Positions 24,142 through 32,179 of a stretch of 64,000 nt of DNA are shown here, piece by piece. The translations under genes were made by a program, and so were the position numbers. Every line of letters begins with the position of its first letter. Position 1 is the first letter of the stretch. The notes beneath the pieces are model-generated. The model worked only from the letters and a program-made list of their open reading frames with translations. It was not told the DNA's origin and made no database searches. The DNA lies in NCBI GenBank assembly GCA_023388055.1, contig JAEWGW010000011.1, positions 1-64,000 on the forward strand, in the 5' to 3' direction. The stretch is from Bacillota bacterium (lineage in GTDB: Bacteria; Bacillota; Bacilli; Paenibacillales; NBRC-103111).

Positions 24142-25317
24142 CTAATACGCCACTCCCGCGGTATAGGTATTGACGGCATTCCAGAGCAGGAATTCATCCA
24201 CGCCATTGTCCTTCAAGGCCCGGATCTGCTCCTCCACCTCATGTTTGCCATATTTGATGTAGCCTTGTACCCAGGAGGCGGTGAAATCCTGAATCCACGG
24301 CCGGATGATGGGCTTGAGCGTCTCCAGGGGCTCCAGCTTCTTGTTGGTATCTACGGAAGCGCCGTTGATAGTGGCATAGGGTGCCGCATCAGGCACCTTC
24401 TGGCCGAACCAGCCTGTGCTGTAATGGCTGGGGTAGATCATCGGGCTGAGCACATCGGTATTCTGGGCGATCTTGATGAAATCCTGGCCAATACCCTCAG
24501 CTGCCGGAACTGACGCTGCATACCCGAAGATGTCCACCGAGGTTCTGACCCCCAAGGGAGCAAGCTGCTCCCGGGCATATTTCACGAAGGACGTGACCGC
24601 ATCCACCCGTGACCGCTCATCCTTGGTGTACTGCAGCTTATCTGCCCTGGTTTCGAAGCCTTCCGGAAAACGGACATAATCGAACTGGATTTCCTTAAAG
24701 CCCGCCTTCACCGCTTCCTTGGCAACGGCGATATTATAGTCCCAAACTTCTTTACTGTATGGATTCACGAAGCTGTCCGCCGAGGCTTTGCCGTTGTTCC
24801 ACAGTGTGCCGTCCGGATTCAGGAAGGATAGCTCCGGCTTTTTTTTGGCCAGCACCGTATCCTTGAACACCACAATCCGGGCGATGGGGTAAACCTGATG
24901 CTCATTCAGCTTGTTCATCAAGGCCGGCATGTCGGTGATGATCTTCTTGGTGGTTTCCATGGCTTCCAGCTCGGCATTCCCCGTTTTGTAGGTGATATAG
25001 CCGAAATCATCCTTCACATCCACTACCAGAGCATTCAGCTCTGTTTCATCCAACAGTTTCAGGAGCGTTTCGAGCCTTGCTCCGCCTGCACTGTGGGCAG
25101 TGGCATAAACGCCTTTGACGGTGGGGGCACTTCCCGCCTGCGGATCGGCCTTGCCCGCGGGAACCAGCGGGTCGACAGACTTGGTGCCATCAGGCTGCAC
25201 CACAATCGCGGCAGGGGGCAGCTCAGCGATCTGGGCAATCTGGTCAAGAGTCACTCCCGGATTTCCATCTGTCACATTTCCCCACAGCATCAGCATGGCG
25301 GCAATAAGCAATTCCAT
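24142..25317 (-). CDS. DUF4015 family putative glycoside hydrolase
   Basis: The 391-residue protein starts MELLIAAMLMLWGNVTDG, with a short hydrophobic N-terminus. A TIM-barrel of the DUF4015 type follows: VKGVYATAHSAGG, ALVVDVKDDFGYITY, AGFKEIQFDYVRFPEG, LGVRTSVDIFGYA, VLSPMIYPSHY. Acidic residues in QFDYVRFPEG and VDIFGYA are candidate catalytic positions. Some family members carry proven cell-wall or exopolysaccharide hydrolase domains, but activity here is inferred. GGGAGAGG lies 6 nt before the ATG. The frame is open 82 codons upstream, but that extension runs into the neighbouring small gene and is not protein-like. Confidence 0.85.
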   Translation of the reverse strand: MELLIAAMLMLWGNVTDGNPGVTLDQIAQIAELPPAAIVVQPDGTKSVDPLVPAGKADPQAGSAPTVKGVYATAHSAGGARLETLLKLLDETELNALVVDVKDDFGYITYKTGNAELEAMETTKKIITDMPALMNKLNEHQVYPIARIVVFKDTVLAKKKPELSFLNPDGTLWNNGKASADSFVNPYSKEVWDYNIAVAKEAVKAGFKEIQFDYVRFPEGFETRADKLQYTKDERSRVDAVTSFVKYAREQLAPLGVRTSVDIFGYAASVPAAEGIGQDFIKIAQNTDVLSPMIYPSHYSTGWFGQKVPDAAPYATINGASVDTNKKLEPLETLKPIIRPWIQDFTASWVQGYIKYGKHEVEEQIRALKDNGVDEFLLWNAVNTYTAGVAY

Positions 25318-25474
25318 TTTGAACCTCTCCCTGTCTCTTTTCTTTGTAGCCTTATTATAAGCCAAGGGTTCAAAAGTCGTACAGGGCAAATGGACGGAAT
25401 TTGTGGAAATCTGCCGGTTGCTGCTGTCAACAAACAACAAAAGCCCCCAAATGCTCGGGGCTCTTATGTTAAAT

Positions 25475-25663
25475 CTAGTGTAGATAGGTGTTCTTCTGGT
25501 GCTCGGATATGCTGAACTGAATAATTTCGATGGCATCTTCTTCCAAAAGCGCGTCGATTCCATGCATCAGCACGATGTCGGAATCAAGTTCACCCGGTTT
25601 AAGAAAGGTATGGAGCTCGGGCGTTAATTTCATTACGATCCTGGATAATTTGACGGTTTCCAC
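25475..25663 (-). CDS. Conserved small hypothetical protein, 62 residues
   Basis: The protein reads (GTG) METVKLSRIVMKLTPELHTF and continues with ELDSDIVLMHGIDALLEEDA. It is acidic, soluble and compact with no named domain. GGGAGG lies 9 nt before the GTG at 25663; the ATG three codons earlier abuts the ribosome site and is unlikely. It lies on the same strand as the DUF4015 gene, 157 nt upstream. Function unknown. Confidence 0.7.
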   Translation of the reverse strand: METVKLSRIVMKLTPELHTFLKPGELDSDIVLMHGIDALLEEDAIEIIQFSISEHQKNTYLH

Positions 25664-25832
25664 GTGAATCATCCTCCCTTATCGTTGTAATTGCGATAGG
25701 AATAGAAGCTGCACGATCACTCTCGTAATACCAGAACAGATATGAAATTACAACCCATTATACCATAAGAGCCGGGATTGTACATCCGTTTCTCGTGGAT
25801 ATCCATACTTATATGCAACCAGGGGAAGGCGA

Positions 25833-26678
25833 TCAGGCATCCTTGCCCCGGCGGAATTGACCCAGTACACCAACCGTTTCCACAATATTCACGAAGGCGT
25901 GGGGATCGGTTTCGCGGATCAGCTTGCGCAGCTCACCCAACTCATAGCGGGTGGTGACCGTCATCAGCATGTCGCTTTCATGGTGGGAAAAGGCGCCTTC
26001 CACCTTCAAGAGTGTAACGCCGCGGGGATGCAGGAGCATTTTCTCCAGAAGGGCATCCTTGTTTTTGGTGATAATAAACAGGGTGACCTTCACGTGGCGG
26101 ATATGGATGGTATCCACGACCTTGCCTGTTATGTAGATACACAGCATAGAGCGCAGGGCGGCAGTCCATTCTCCCTGTACATAGGCCAATGCAATAATAA
26201 CAAAGCCATTCAGGGCAAACAGCAGCATGCCCAGAGGAAAATCGCTCTTCATGGTGATAATGGAGCCTATGATGTCGAAACCTCCGGTTGAACCGCCGAT
26301 CCGCAAGCAAATTCCCGTACCTGCCGCTACGACAACCCCGCCGAAGATCGCTGCGATGATCGGGTCCTGAGTAACCGAAAGCTCCGGGATCAGCTGCATA
26401 AACCAGACGGTGCCTGCAACGCTGATGACGCTGAGGGTTATGAAGCGTTTCCCCAAGACCATCATGCCCCATAGAATAACAGGCAAATTAAACAAAAGGT
26501 AGAGCAGACTGATGTTCCATGAGGTCACATAGCCGACGATCATGGCAATGCCCGAGATCCCGCCACTGAGCAGACCGTGGGGAATGAGAAACAAATTGAA
26601 GCCGGCAGCCACCAAAGCCGCTCCGGCTACCGAAATCATCACATCCGAAATATTCTTAATCCAAAAGCTGCGTGTCAA
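25833..26678 (-). CDS. YitT family membrane protein
   Basis: The 281-residue protein starts (TTG) MTRSFWIKNISDVMISVAGA. It has six membrane segments containing the family motifs NLFLIPHGLLSGGISGIAM and LRIGGSTGGFDIIGSI, then a cytoplasmic DUF2179 domain at about 195-270 (VTLFIITKNKDALLEKML). The DUF2179 domain resembles a small ligand-binding domain; transport substrate is unknown. GAGGAGG lies about 10 nt before the TTG. Upstream codons in frame look non-coding. Confidence 0.88.
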   Translation of the reverse strand: MTRSFWIKNISDVMISVAGAALVAAGFNLFLIPHGLLSGGISGIAMIVGYVTSWNISLLYLLFNLPVILWGMMVLGKRFITLSVISVAGTVWFMQLIPELSVTQDPIIAAIFGGVVVAAGTGICLRIGGSTGGFDIIGSIITMKSDFPLGMLLFALNGFVIIALAYVQGEWTAALRSMLCIYITGKVVDTIHIRHVKVTLFIITKNKDALLEKMLLHPRGVTLLKVEGAFSHHESDMLMTVTTRYELGELRKLIRETDPHAFVNIVETVGVLGQFRRGKDA

Positions 26679-26833
26679 ATGCGAATGCCTCCTCGAATCA
26701 GATGCGGGGGGAACCGCATCATGGGTGGATACTGCCAGTATAGTGGATTGGGGAAGCATACGCAAAATAGGCAAACCAAAATCCGGCACCTCCGCAGATG
26801 CGGCTTGCCGGAATCGTAACATTCATGCTATCA

Positions 26834-27373
26834 TTAACGGCTGCTCATAAATTTCACTTGTGCGGCAGACGTCTGCTCGCCCCGCATAGCGATAAAGCGC
26901 CCGTCCTGCCACTGCAGGAAAAAGTATTCGTCCGGGTTTCCGCTGATGCCGTAATAACGCCAGAACATCAGGTCGTCTCCGTTGCGGAAGTCGGTATTGC
27001 CCTCAACCCGGGTGAGATCCGTACGCTGGTGGTCCAGTTGGAACTCCGAATCGCCGTCGATATCCAGACGGTTGGGGACATCCTGGGGATCGCTCAGGGA
27101 GCCTTCCAGGAAGTCACACAAGAAGCATTCGTAGCTGCGGCCCTTCTCTACGAGCAGGCACGAAATTTTGCGTCCGCTCTGGATATAATAGGCGAAGCGG
27201 TGGGGGGCGTAGCCCCGGTCAAAATAAATGACCTTGCCCGTGACAACGTATTGCTCGAGATCTACATTGACAATGTCCCCCACCTGTGAGTCTTCATACG
27301 GGTTGCGGCTAGGGGCTGCGGGTACTTCTTTATTGTTACGCATGATAGAACCGATCCGCTTGAATATGGACAT
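26834..27373 (-). CDS. DUF4178 domain-containing protein
   Basis: This 179-residue soluble protein begins MSIFKRIGSIMRNNKEVPAA. It has the DUF4178 core: VGDIVNVDLEQYVVTGKVIY, then YECFLCDFLEGSLS and DEYFFLQWQDGRFIAMRGE, a mostly beta fold. The family often lies near membrane and PspA-type stress genes; its role is unknown. GAGGAGCG precedes the ATG. It lies upstream of yitT on the same strand with a gap of about 155 nt. Confidence 0.82.
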   Translation of the reverse strand: MSIFKRIGSIMRNNKEVPAAPSRNPYEDSQVGDIVNVDLEQYVVTGKVIYFDRGYAPHRFAYYIQSGRKISCLLVEKGRSYECFLCDFLEGSLSDPQDVPNRLDIDGDSEFQLDHQRTDLTRVEGNTDFRNGDDLMFWRYYGISGNPDEYFFLQWQDGRFIAMRGEQTSAAQVKFMSSR

Positions 27374-27815
27374 GAAAGGTCAGCGCTCCTCATTATGAAT
27401 TCGTTTCACTCCGATGCTCCCTTATACGCGGCAAAGCGGCACCGGTTTCGAAAATGAAAATAATTGATGACGACTTTCATAAAAGTGGCGAAATGGAACG
27501 GACATATGCTACAATATTAGAGATATTCTTAAGTTCGGCTGTATTTTCCTTGGTTTCCAGGATGTGCCGTACCGTGGCATAACATCGACAACAGTCCATA
27601 TAGATCTGCCTGGATGAGGGAATACTTCCCGTGTATCCCCGGCATAGATTGCATGCGCTGCTTTGGAGGGGATGTGCCCCGCTGCCCAAAGAAGCATGAT
27701 TGAAACCAATGCTTCATTATTATACTAAGTCGCGCTTAAGGGTAAATCACCAAAACGTGAGCTTTGAACGAACCAAAGCGTTGAAGCGGCACGCAAAAAA
27801 AGGAGATCGAACGTA
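27374..27815 (+). other. Intergenic region with long leader of the RNA helicase gene
   Basis: An extended -10 element (TGCTACAAT, ending about 27513) predicts a transcript start near 27520 and a leader of about 295 nt before the TTG start. The leader has small inverted repeats, including GAAGCAT/ATGCTTC (about 27691-27715). No gene on either strand has a credible ribosome site and domain. A long structured leader would suit a cold-regulated helicase. Confidence 0.45.
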
Positions 27816-29414
27816 TTGAAAACATTTAACGAATTTGGCTTGGAGCCAAAAGTTATCCGCGCCGTAACGGAGATGGGCTTCGAGGAAGCCACTCCCATCC
27901 AGGAAAAAGCCATCCCTCTGGCCATGGAAAGCCGCGACCTGATCGGCCAGGCGCAAACGGGTACAGGTAAAACCGCCGCATTCGGCCTGCCGCTGATTCA
28001 CAAGATTGATGTGAGCGAAGACCGTATTGTTGCCCTCATTATGTGCCCCACCCGTGAGTTGGCCATCCAGGTTGCAGAAGAGATCAGCAAGCTGGGCCGG
28101 TTCAAGGGCATCCGCTCGCTGCCGATTTACGGCGGTCAGGATATTGTAAAGCAGATCCGTGCCTTGAAGAAGCGCCCGCAGATCATCATTGGCACGCCGG
28201 GACGTCTGTTGGACCATATCAACCGCAAGACCATCAAGCTGGATGACGTGCAAACTGTTATTCTGGACGAAGCCGACGAAATGCTGGACATGGGTTTTAT
28301 GGAGGATATTCAAAGCATTCTGTCCCTGGTACCGGAAACCCGCCACACCATGCTGTTCTCCGCAACCATGCCGCCCAACATTCAGAAGCTTGCCCAGCAG
28401 TTCCTGAAGAACCCGGAGCATGTTTCCGTCATTCCGAAGCAAGTTAGCGCGCCTCTGATCCAACAAAGCTATATCGAGGTTCAGGAAAAAGCCAAGTTCG
28501 ACGCACTCTGCCGCCTGGTGGATATGGAAGCTCCTGAGCTGGCCATTATCTTCGGACGCACCAAGCGCCGTGTAGATGAGCTCTCCGAGGCTCTCCAGAA
28601 GCGCGGTTATACTGCAGAAGGACTTCATGGCGACCTGTCCCAAAATCAACGGGATAACGTAATGCGCAAGTTCCGCGACGGCAGCATTGACATTCTGGTT
28701 GCCACCGACGTAGCTGCACGGGGTCTGGACGTGTCCGGTGTTACCCACGTTATCAACTTTGACCTGCCGCAGGACCCGGAAAGCTATGTTCACCGGATCG
28801 GCCGTACCGGCCGCGCAGGTAAGGAAGGCACTTCCTATACCTTCGTAACCCCCCGTGAAATTGATCACCTGCACCTGATCGAACGGATTACCCGCCACCG
28901 CATCACCAAGCGCCAGCTGCCCACTATTGCCGAGGCGATGGAAGGCAAACAACGGATTCTGGCCCAACAGGTGCTGGAGGTTGTGGAGAACGGCGACAGC
29001 CACGAATTCAAGGCTGTGGCTATCCAATTGCTGGAGCAATATGATTCCGTAGCTCTCCTGGGCGCAGCCCTGAAGCTGATGGCCGGCGAGCGCAAGGAAG
29101 TGCCGATCGAGCTGACACCGGAGGATCCGATCCGCGTGAAGCGTCGTCAAGGCGGGGATATCCGTTCCCAAGGACGCCGCCCCGGCACCGGCAGCGGATA
29201 CTACAATGGCGGCAACCGCAGCGGCGGAAGACAAGGCGACCGTCCTAGCGGCGGCGGTGGCTACCGTTCCTCTTCCTCTTCCCAAGGCAAGGGCGGATAT
29301 GAAGGACGCTCTTACAGCGGCAACAGAAGCGGCGAAGGCTACAAAGGCAACCGCGGCGACCGTCCGCAGGGCTCCTCCGGCTCTAACCGTGAGGGAGATT
29401 TCGCCAACCGTTAA
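27816..29414 (+). CDS. cshA: DEAD-box ATP-dependent RNA helicase, CshA type
   Basis: The 532-residue protein has all superfamily 2 motifs: Q motif (FEEATPIQEKAI), AQTGTGKT (46-53), PTRELA, TPGR, DEAD, SAT, and HRIGRTGR. After the two RecA domains and an extension (LERITRHRITKRQLPTIAEA), the tail from about 430 is rich in Gly, Arg, Ser and Tyr (RGG-like). That is typical of CshA, which unwinds RNA in the degradosome and in ribosome assembly. TTG start with AAGGAG 10 nt before. A terminator follows at once, so it is monocistronic. Confidence 0.93.
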   Translation: MKTFNEFGLEPKVIRAVTEMGFEEATPIQEKAIPLAMESRDLIGQAQTGTGKTAAFGLPLIHKIDVSEDRIVALIMCPTRELAIQVAEEISKLGRFKGIRSLPIYGGQDIVKQIRALKKRPQIIIGTPGRLLDHINRKTIKLDDVQTVILDEADEMLDMGFMEDIQSILSLVPETRHTMLFSATMPPNIQKLAQQFLKNPEHVSVIPKQVSAPLIQQSYIEVQEKAKFDALCRLVDMEAPELAIIFGRTKRRVDELSEALQKRGYTAEGLHGDLSQNQRDNVMRKFRDGSIDILVATDVAARGLDVSGVTHVINFDLPQDPESYVHRIGRTGRAGKEGTSYTFVTPREIDHLHLIERITRHRITKRQLPTIAEAMEGKQRILAQQVLEVVENGDSHEFKAVAIQLLEQYDSVALLGAALKLMAGERKEVPIELTPEDPIRVKRRQGGDIRSQGRRPGTGSGYYNGGNRSGGRQGDRPSGGGGYRSSSSSQGKGGYEGRSYSGNRSGEGYKGNRGDRPQGSSGSNREGDFANR

Positions 29415-29424
29415 GATAAAATTC

Positions 29425-29473
29425 AAGCATACACCGATTCCCGAATCCGGGAAGATGGTGTATGCTTTTTTTT
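29425..29473 (+). terminator. Rho-independent terminator of cshA
   Basis: AAGCATACACC pairs with GGTGTATGCTT, followed by eight T, starting 11 nt after the stop. Confidence 0.92.
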
Positions 29474-29509
29474 ATGCAGATGTAATCAAAACGAACAAGG
29501 GGAACAGGC

Positions 29510-30211
29510 ATGAATCCTACCATTTTGCTTTTGGAAGATGACCGAAGCCTAATTGACGGCCTGCACTATGCTCTCACGAAAAACGGCTTCGCTGTAGAAG
29601 TGGCGCGTACCGTTGCCGAGGCGGAGGCGTTTCTTTCAGACCGGACCTATGATTTATTGCTGCTTGACGTGGCTTTGCCCGACGGGAACGGCTTTGAGGT
29701 TTGCGGGCGGATCAGGCGGCAGGGCAATGCAGTCCCTATTATTTTCCTGACTGCATCGGATGAAGAAGTGAATGTGATTCGCGGGCTGGACATGGGCGGA
29801 GATGACTATATCACCAAACCCTTTAAGCTGGGGGAGCTCTGCTCCCGCATCAAAGCGCTGCTCCGCCGGTCGGGTATGCCCAAGCAGGATGATTCCGATA
29901 CGGTTCTTGAATCCGGCAGTCTGCGGATCGATTTGCTGGGCAGCCGTGTAACCTTGTATGGAAACCCTGTAGAATTGACGGGGATGGAGTACCGCCTATT
30001 ATGTCTTCTGGTGCGGAATACTGGCCGGATAGTGTCCCGGAATCTGATTCTGGACTGCTTGTGGGACGGTACCGGAGATTTTGTGGATGACAATACCCTT
30101 TCCGTGTATATCCGCCGTTTGCGGGAAAAGCTGGAGCAGACTCCCTCTCATCCGGAACGGCTTGTTACGGTGCGCGGCTTCGGATATCAATGGAACGAGG
30201 TGCGTTCATGA
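29510..30211 (+). CDS. OmpR-family response regulator
   Basis: The 233-residue regulator has a receiver domain (LLLEDDRSLIDG, phospho-acceptor Asp53 in LLLLDVALPDG, Lys in ITKPF). A winged helix-turn-helix DNA-binding domain follows (ELTGMEYRLLCLLVRNTGRI, VTVRGFGYQW). It overlaps the histidine kinase start by ATGA and is followed by an ABC exporter, the usual arrangement of peptide-stress or cell-envelope modules. It probably activates the ABC genes; no binding site was identified. Confidence 0.93.
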   Translation: MNPTILLLEDDRSLIDGLHYALTKNGFAVEVARTVAEAEAFLSDRTYDLLLLDVALPDGNGFEVCGRIRRQGNAVPIIFLTASDEEVNVIRGLDMGGDDYITKPFKLGELCSRIKALLRRSGMPKQDDSDTVLESGSLRIDLLGSRVTLYGNPVELTGMEYRLLCLLVRNTGRIVSRNLILDCLWDGTGDFVDDNTLSVYIRRLREKLEQTPSHPERLVTVRGFGYQWNEVRS

Positions 30212-31434
30212 GCTTTTGGAGAGACAGGGAATCCCGTCATTTTTTTCGGATCATCATCTTGCTGTGTATGTTGCTGCTGGGTTACGCAAGTATAATGGCG
30301 CTGGTGCAGTCCCGCTCCGCCAAACAGATGCTGCTCCAGCAGAACGCCAATGTCGCGGGTGCCCTGCTGCGGGAGGGAATCCCGGCGGGGACTATAGCTG
30401 CGGCGATCACCGGGAGAATGGATGACGGAGCAGGTGAAGCATTGCTTGTACAGCTCGGGCTGTCGCAGGAGGCGGGCGTCCGTTTTATTCCCCCGGCCCG
30501 AGATTTTGCTGCTCAAACAGCTGTGTATACGGCAGCCGGCGGGGGCCTTTTTACCGTTTTGCTGGCAGCTGCATGCATTCGCTATCTGAAACGGCGGGAA
30601 ACCCTGTATGTGCACGCCTCCGGCATTGTCTCCCGTTATACGGAGGATGATTTCTCCGGGAGATTGCCGCGGGATGGCGAAGGAAACCTGGACAAGCTGT
30701 TCGGCGCCGTGAATAACATGGCCACAGCTCTGCAGGCCAAGGGGGAGGCTCAATACCAGGCCAGAGAATTTTTGAAACAAATTATATCGGACATCTCTCA
30801 TCAATTGAAAACACCTCTCGCTGCTATTCATATGTATAACGAAATCATTGCCGGTGAACCGGATCAGCCGGGAACGGTAGCCATGTTCTCGGAAAAAACG
30901 GCTGCAGCCACCAAAAGAATGGAGCAGCTGATCCAGGCGCTTCTGAAGATGGCGCGGCTGGATGCAGGAAGCATAACCTTCGACACAAAGCCTTGTTCTG
31001 TATCGGAGCTGGTGGCCCAGGCGGTAGAATGCGGAGCTCCGGAAGCCATAGGGGACCACCGGGTGAAGGTCAGCGGTGAGCCCGGTGAGCATATCCGCTG
31101 TGATTTATATTGGACGCGGGAGGCGGTGGGCAATATCATTCAGAATGCCATTGAGCATTCGGAACCGGAGGGGGATATCCTGATCCATTGGGAACGCCAT
31201 CCCGGCATGGTGCGTCTGACGATTGAGGATCATGGAACCGGCATTGCCCAGGAGGATATCCATCATATTTTCAAGCGTTTTTACCGGAGTGCGCATTCAC
31301 GGAGCACCCACGGACTGGGACTGGGTTTGCCCCTGGCCAAGGCGATTATCGAAGGGCAAGGGGGAATCATCAGCGTCCAAAGTGTCCTGAAGCAGGGAAC
31401 CGTCTTCACCATCAGCTTCCTTACAAATCCGTAA
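30208..31434 (+). CDS. Membrane sensor histidine kinase
   Basis: A 408-residue kinase from the ATG that overlaps the regulator stop. Two membrane helices (about 12-31 and 107-125) flank an extracytoplasmic domain of about 75 residues. A HAMP-like linker follows, then the HisKA domain with His198 (DISHQLKTPLAAIHMY) and the HATPase with NAIEHS, DHGTGI and GLGLGLPLAKAI. The extracytoplasmic domain is longer than in BceS-type intramembrane sensors, so it may sense a ligand directly. GAGGTG precedes the start. Confidence 0.92.
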   Translation: MSFWRDRESRHFFRIIILLCMLLLGYASIMALVQSRSAKQMLLQQNANVAGALLREGIPAGTIAAAITGRMDDGAGEALLVQLGLSQEAGVRFIPPARDFAAQTAVYTAAGGGLFTVLLAAACIRYLKRRETLYVHASGIVSRYTEDDFSGRLPRDGEGNLDKLFGAVNNMATALQAKGEAQYQAREFLKQIISDISHQLKTPLAAIHMYNEIIAGEPDQPGTVAMFSEKTAAATKRMEQLIQALLKMARLDAGSITFDTKPCSVSELVAQAVECGAPEAIGDHRVKVSGEPGEHIRCDLYWTREAVGNIIQNAIEHSEPEGDILIHWERHPGMVRLTIEDHGTGIAQEDIHHIFKRFYRSAHSRSTHGLGLGLPLAKAIIEGQGGIISVQSVLKQGTVFTISFLTNP

Positions 31435-31495
31435 GCTTTCTTTCACCGGATTGTAAGCTGCATCTGGTAACCTTCAAGGAAAGGAGGGACAGTGT

Positions 31496-32179
31496 ATGAA
31501 GCTGTTGAAAGTAGAAGGTCTGAACAAGCAATACGGCAAGGGCGAAGCGGGCATACAGGCCTTGAAGGAAGTATCCTTCGCCATGGACAAGGGAGAATTT
31601 GCGGCGGTAGTTGGTGAATCCGGCTCGGGGAAAAGCACGCTGTTGAACTGCATCGGAGGTCTGGACAACCCCACCTCGGGGAAGGTGTATTTGGACAGGT
31701 GCGATCTCTTCTCCATGAAGGAATCGGAGCGGACGGTTTTCCGGCGGCAGAATATCGGTTTTATCTTTCAATCATTCCAATTGGTGCCGGAGCTAACGGT
31801 GGAGCAGAACATGATCTTCCCCTTGCTTCTGGATTACCGCAAGCCGGAGCAAAAAGCGGTGGATGAGCTGCTGGAGCTGCTTGGCCTCACCTCCCGGCGC
31901 AAGCATCTGCCCAGCCAGTTGTCCGGCGGCCAGCAGCAGCGTGTTGCCATTGGGCGGGCGCTTATCGCCAAACCCATGCTGATATTGGCCGATGAGCCTA
32001 CCGGCAATCTGGATTCCCGGAACAGCCGCGATGTTCTGGATATGCTGGTTCAAGCCTCGCGGCATTACCAGCAGACGATTCTCATGATTACCCATAATGT
32101 GAACCTGACCTCCTCTGTGGACCGGGTATTCCAGGTAACGGACGGTGTGCTTGCCGACTTGGGGGGGATGCGGGCATGA
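31496..32179 (+). CDS. ABC transporter ATP-binding protein (MacB/LolD-like)
   Basis: The 227-residue ATPase has Walker A GESGSGKST (40-48), the Q-loop region IGFIFQSFQLVPELTV, signature LSGGQQQRVAIGRAL, Walker B LILADEPTGNLDS and the switch histidine in MITHN. The length and the sequence between motifs fit the MacB/LolD exporter group. AAGGAGGGACA precedes the ATG. Its stop overlaps the permease start (ATGA). Confidence 0.94.
   Translation: MKLLKVEGLNKQYGKGEAGIQALKEVSFAMDKGEFAAVVGESGSGKSTLLNCIGGLDNPTSGKVYLDRCDLFSMKESERTVFRRQNIGFIFQSFQLVPELTVEQNMIFPLLLDYRKPEQKAVDELLELLGLTSRRKHLPSQLSGGQQQRVAIGRALIAKPMLILADEPTGNLDSRNSRDVLDMLVQASRHYQQTILMITHNVNLTSSVDRVFQVTDGVLADLGGMRA

Noticed and set aside
27747..29426. 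559-codon open frame antisense to cshA
   Set aside because: Compositionally driven shadow of a GC-rich gene; no ribosome site or domain, and the sense strand encodes a complete DEAD-box helicase.
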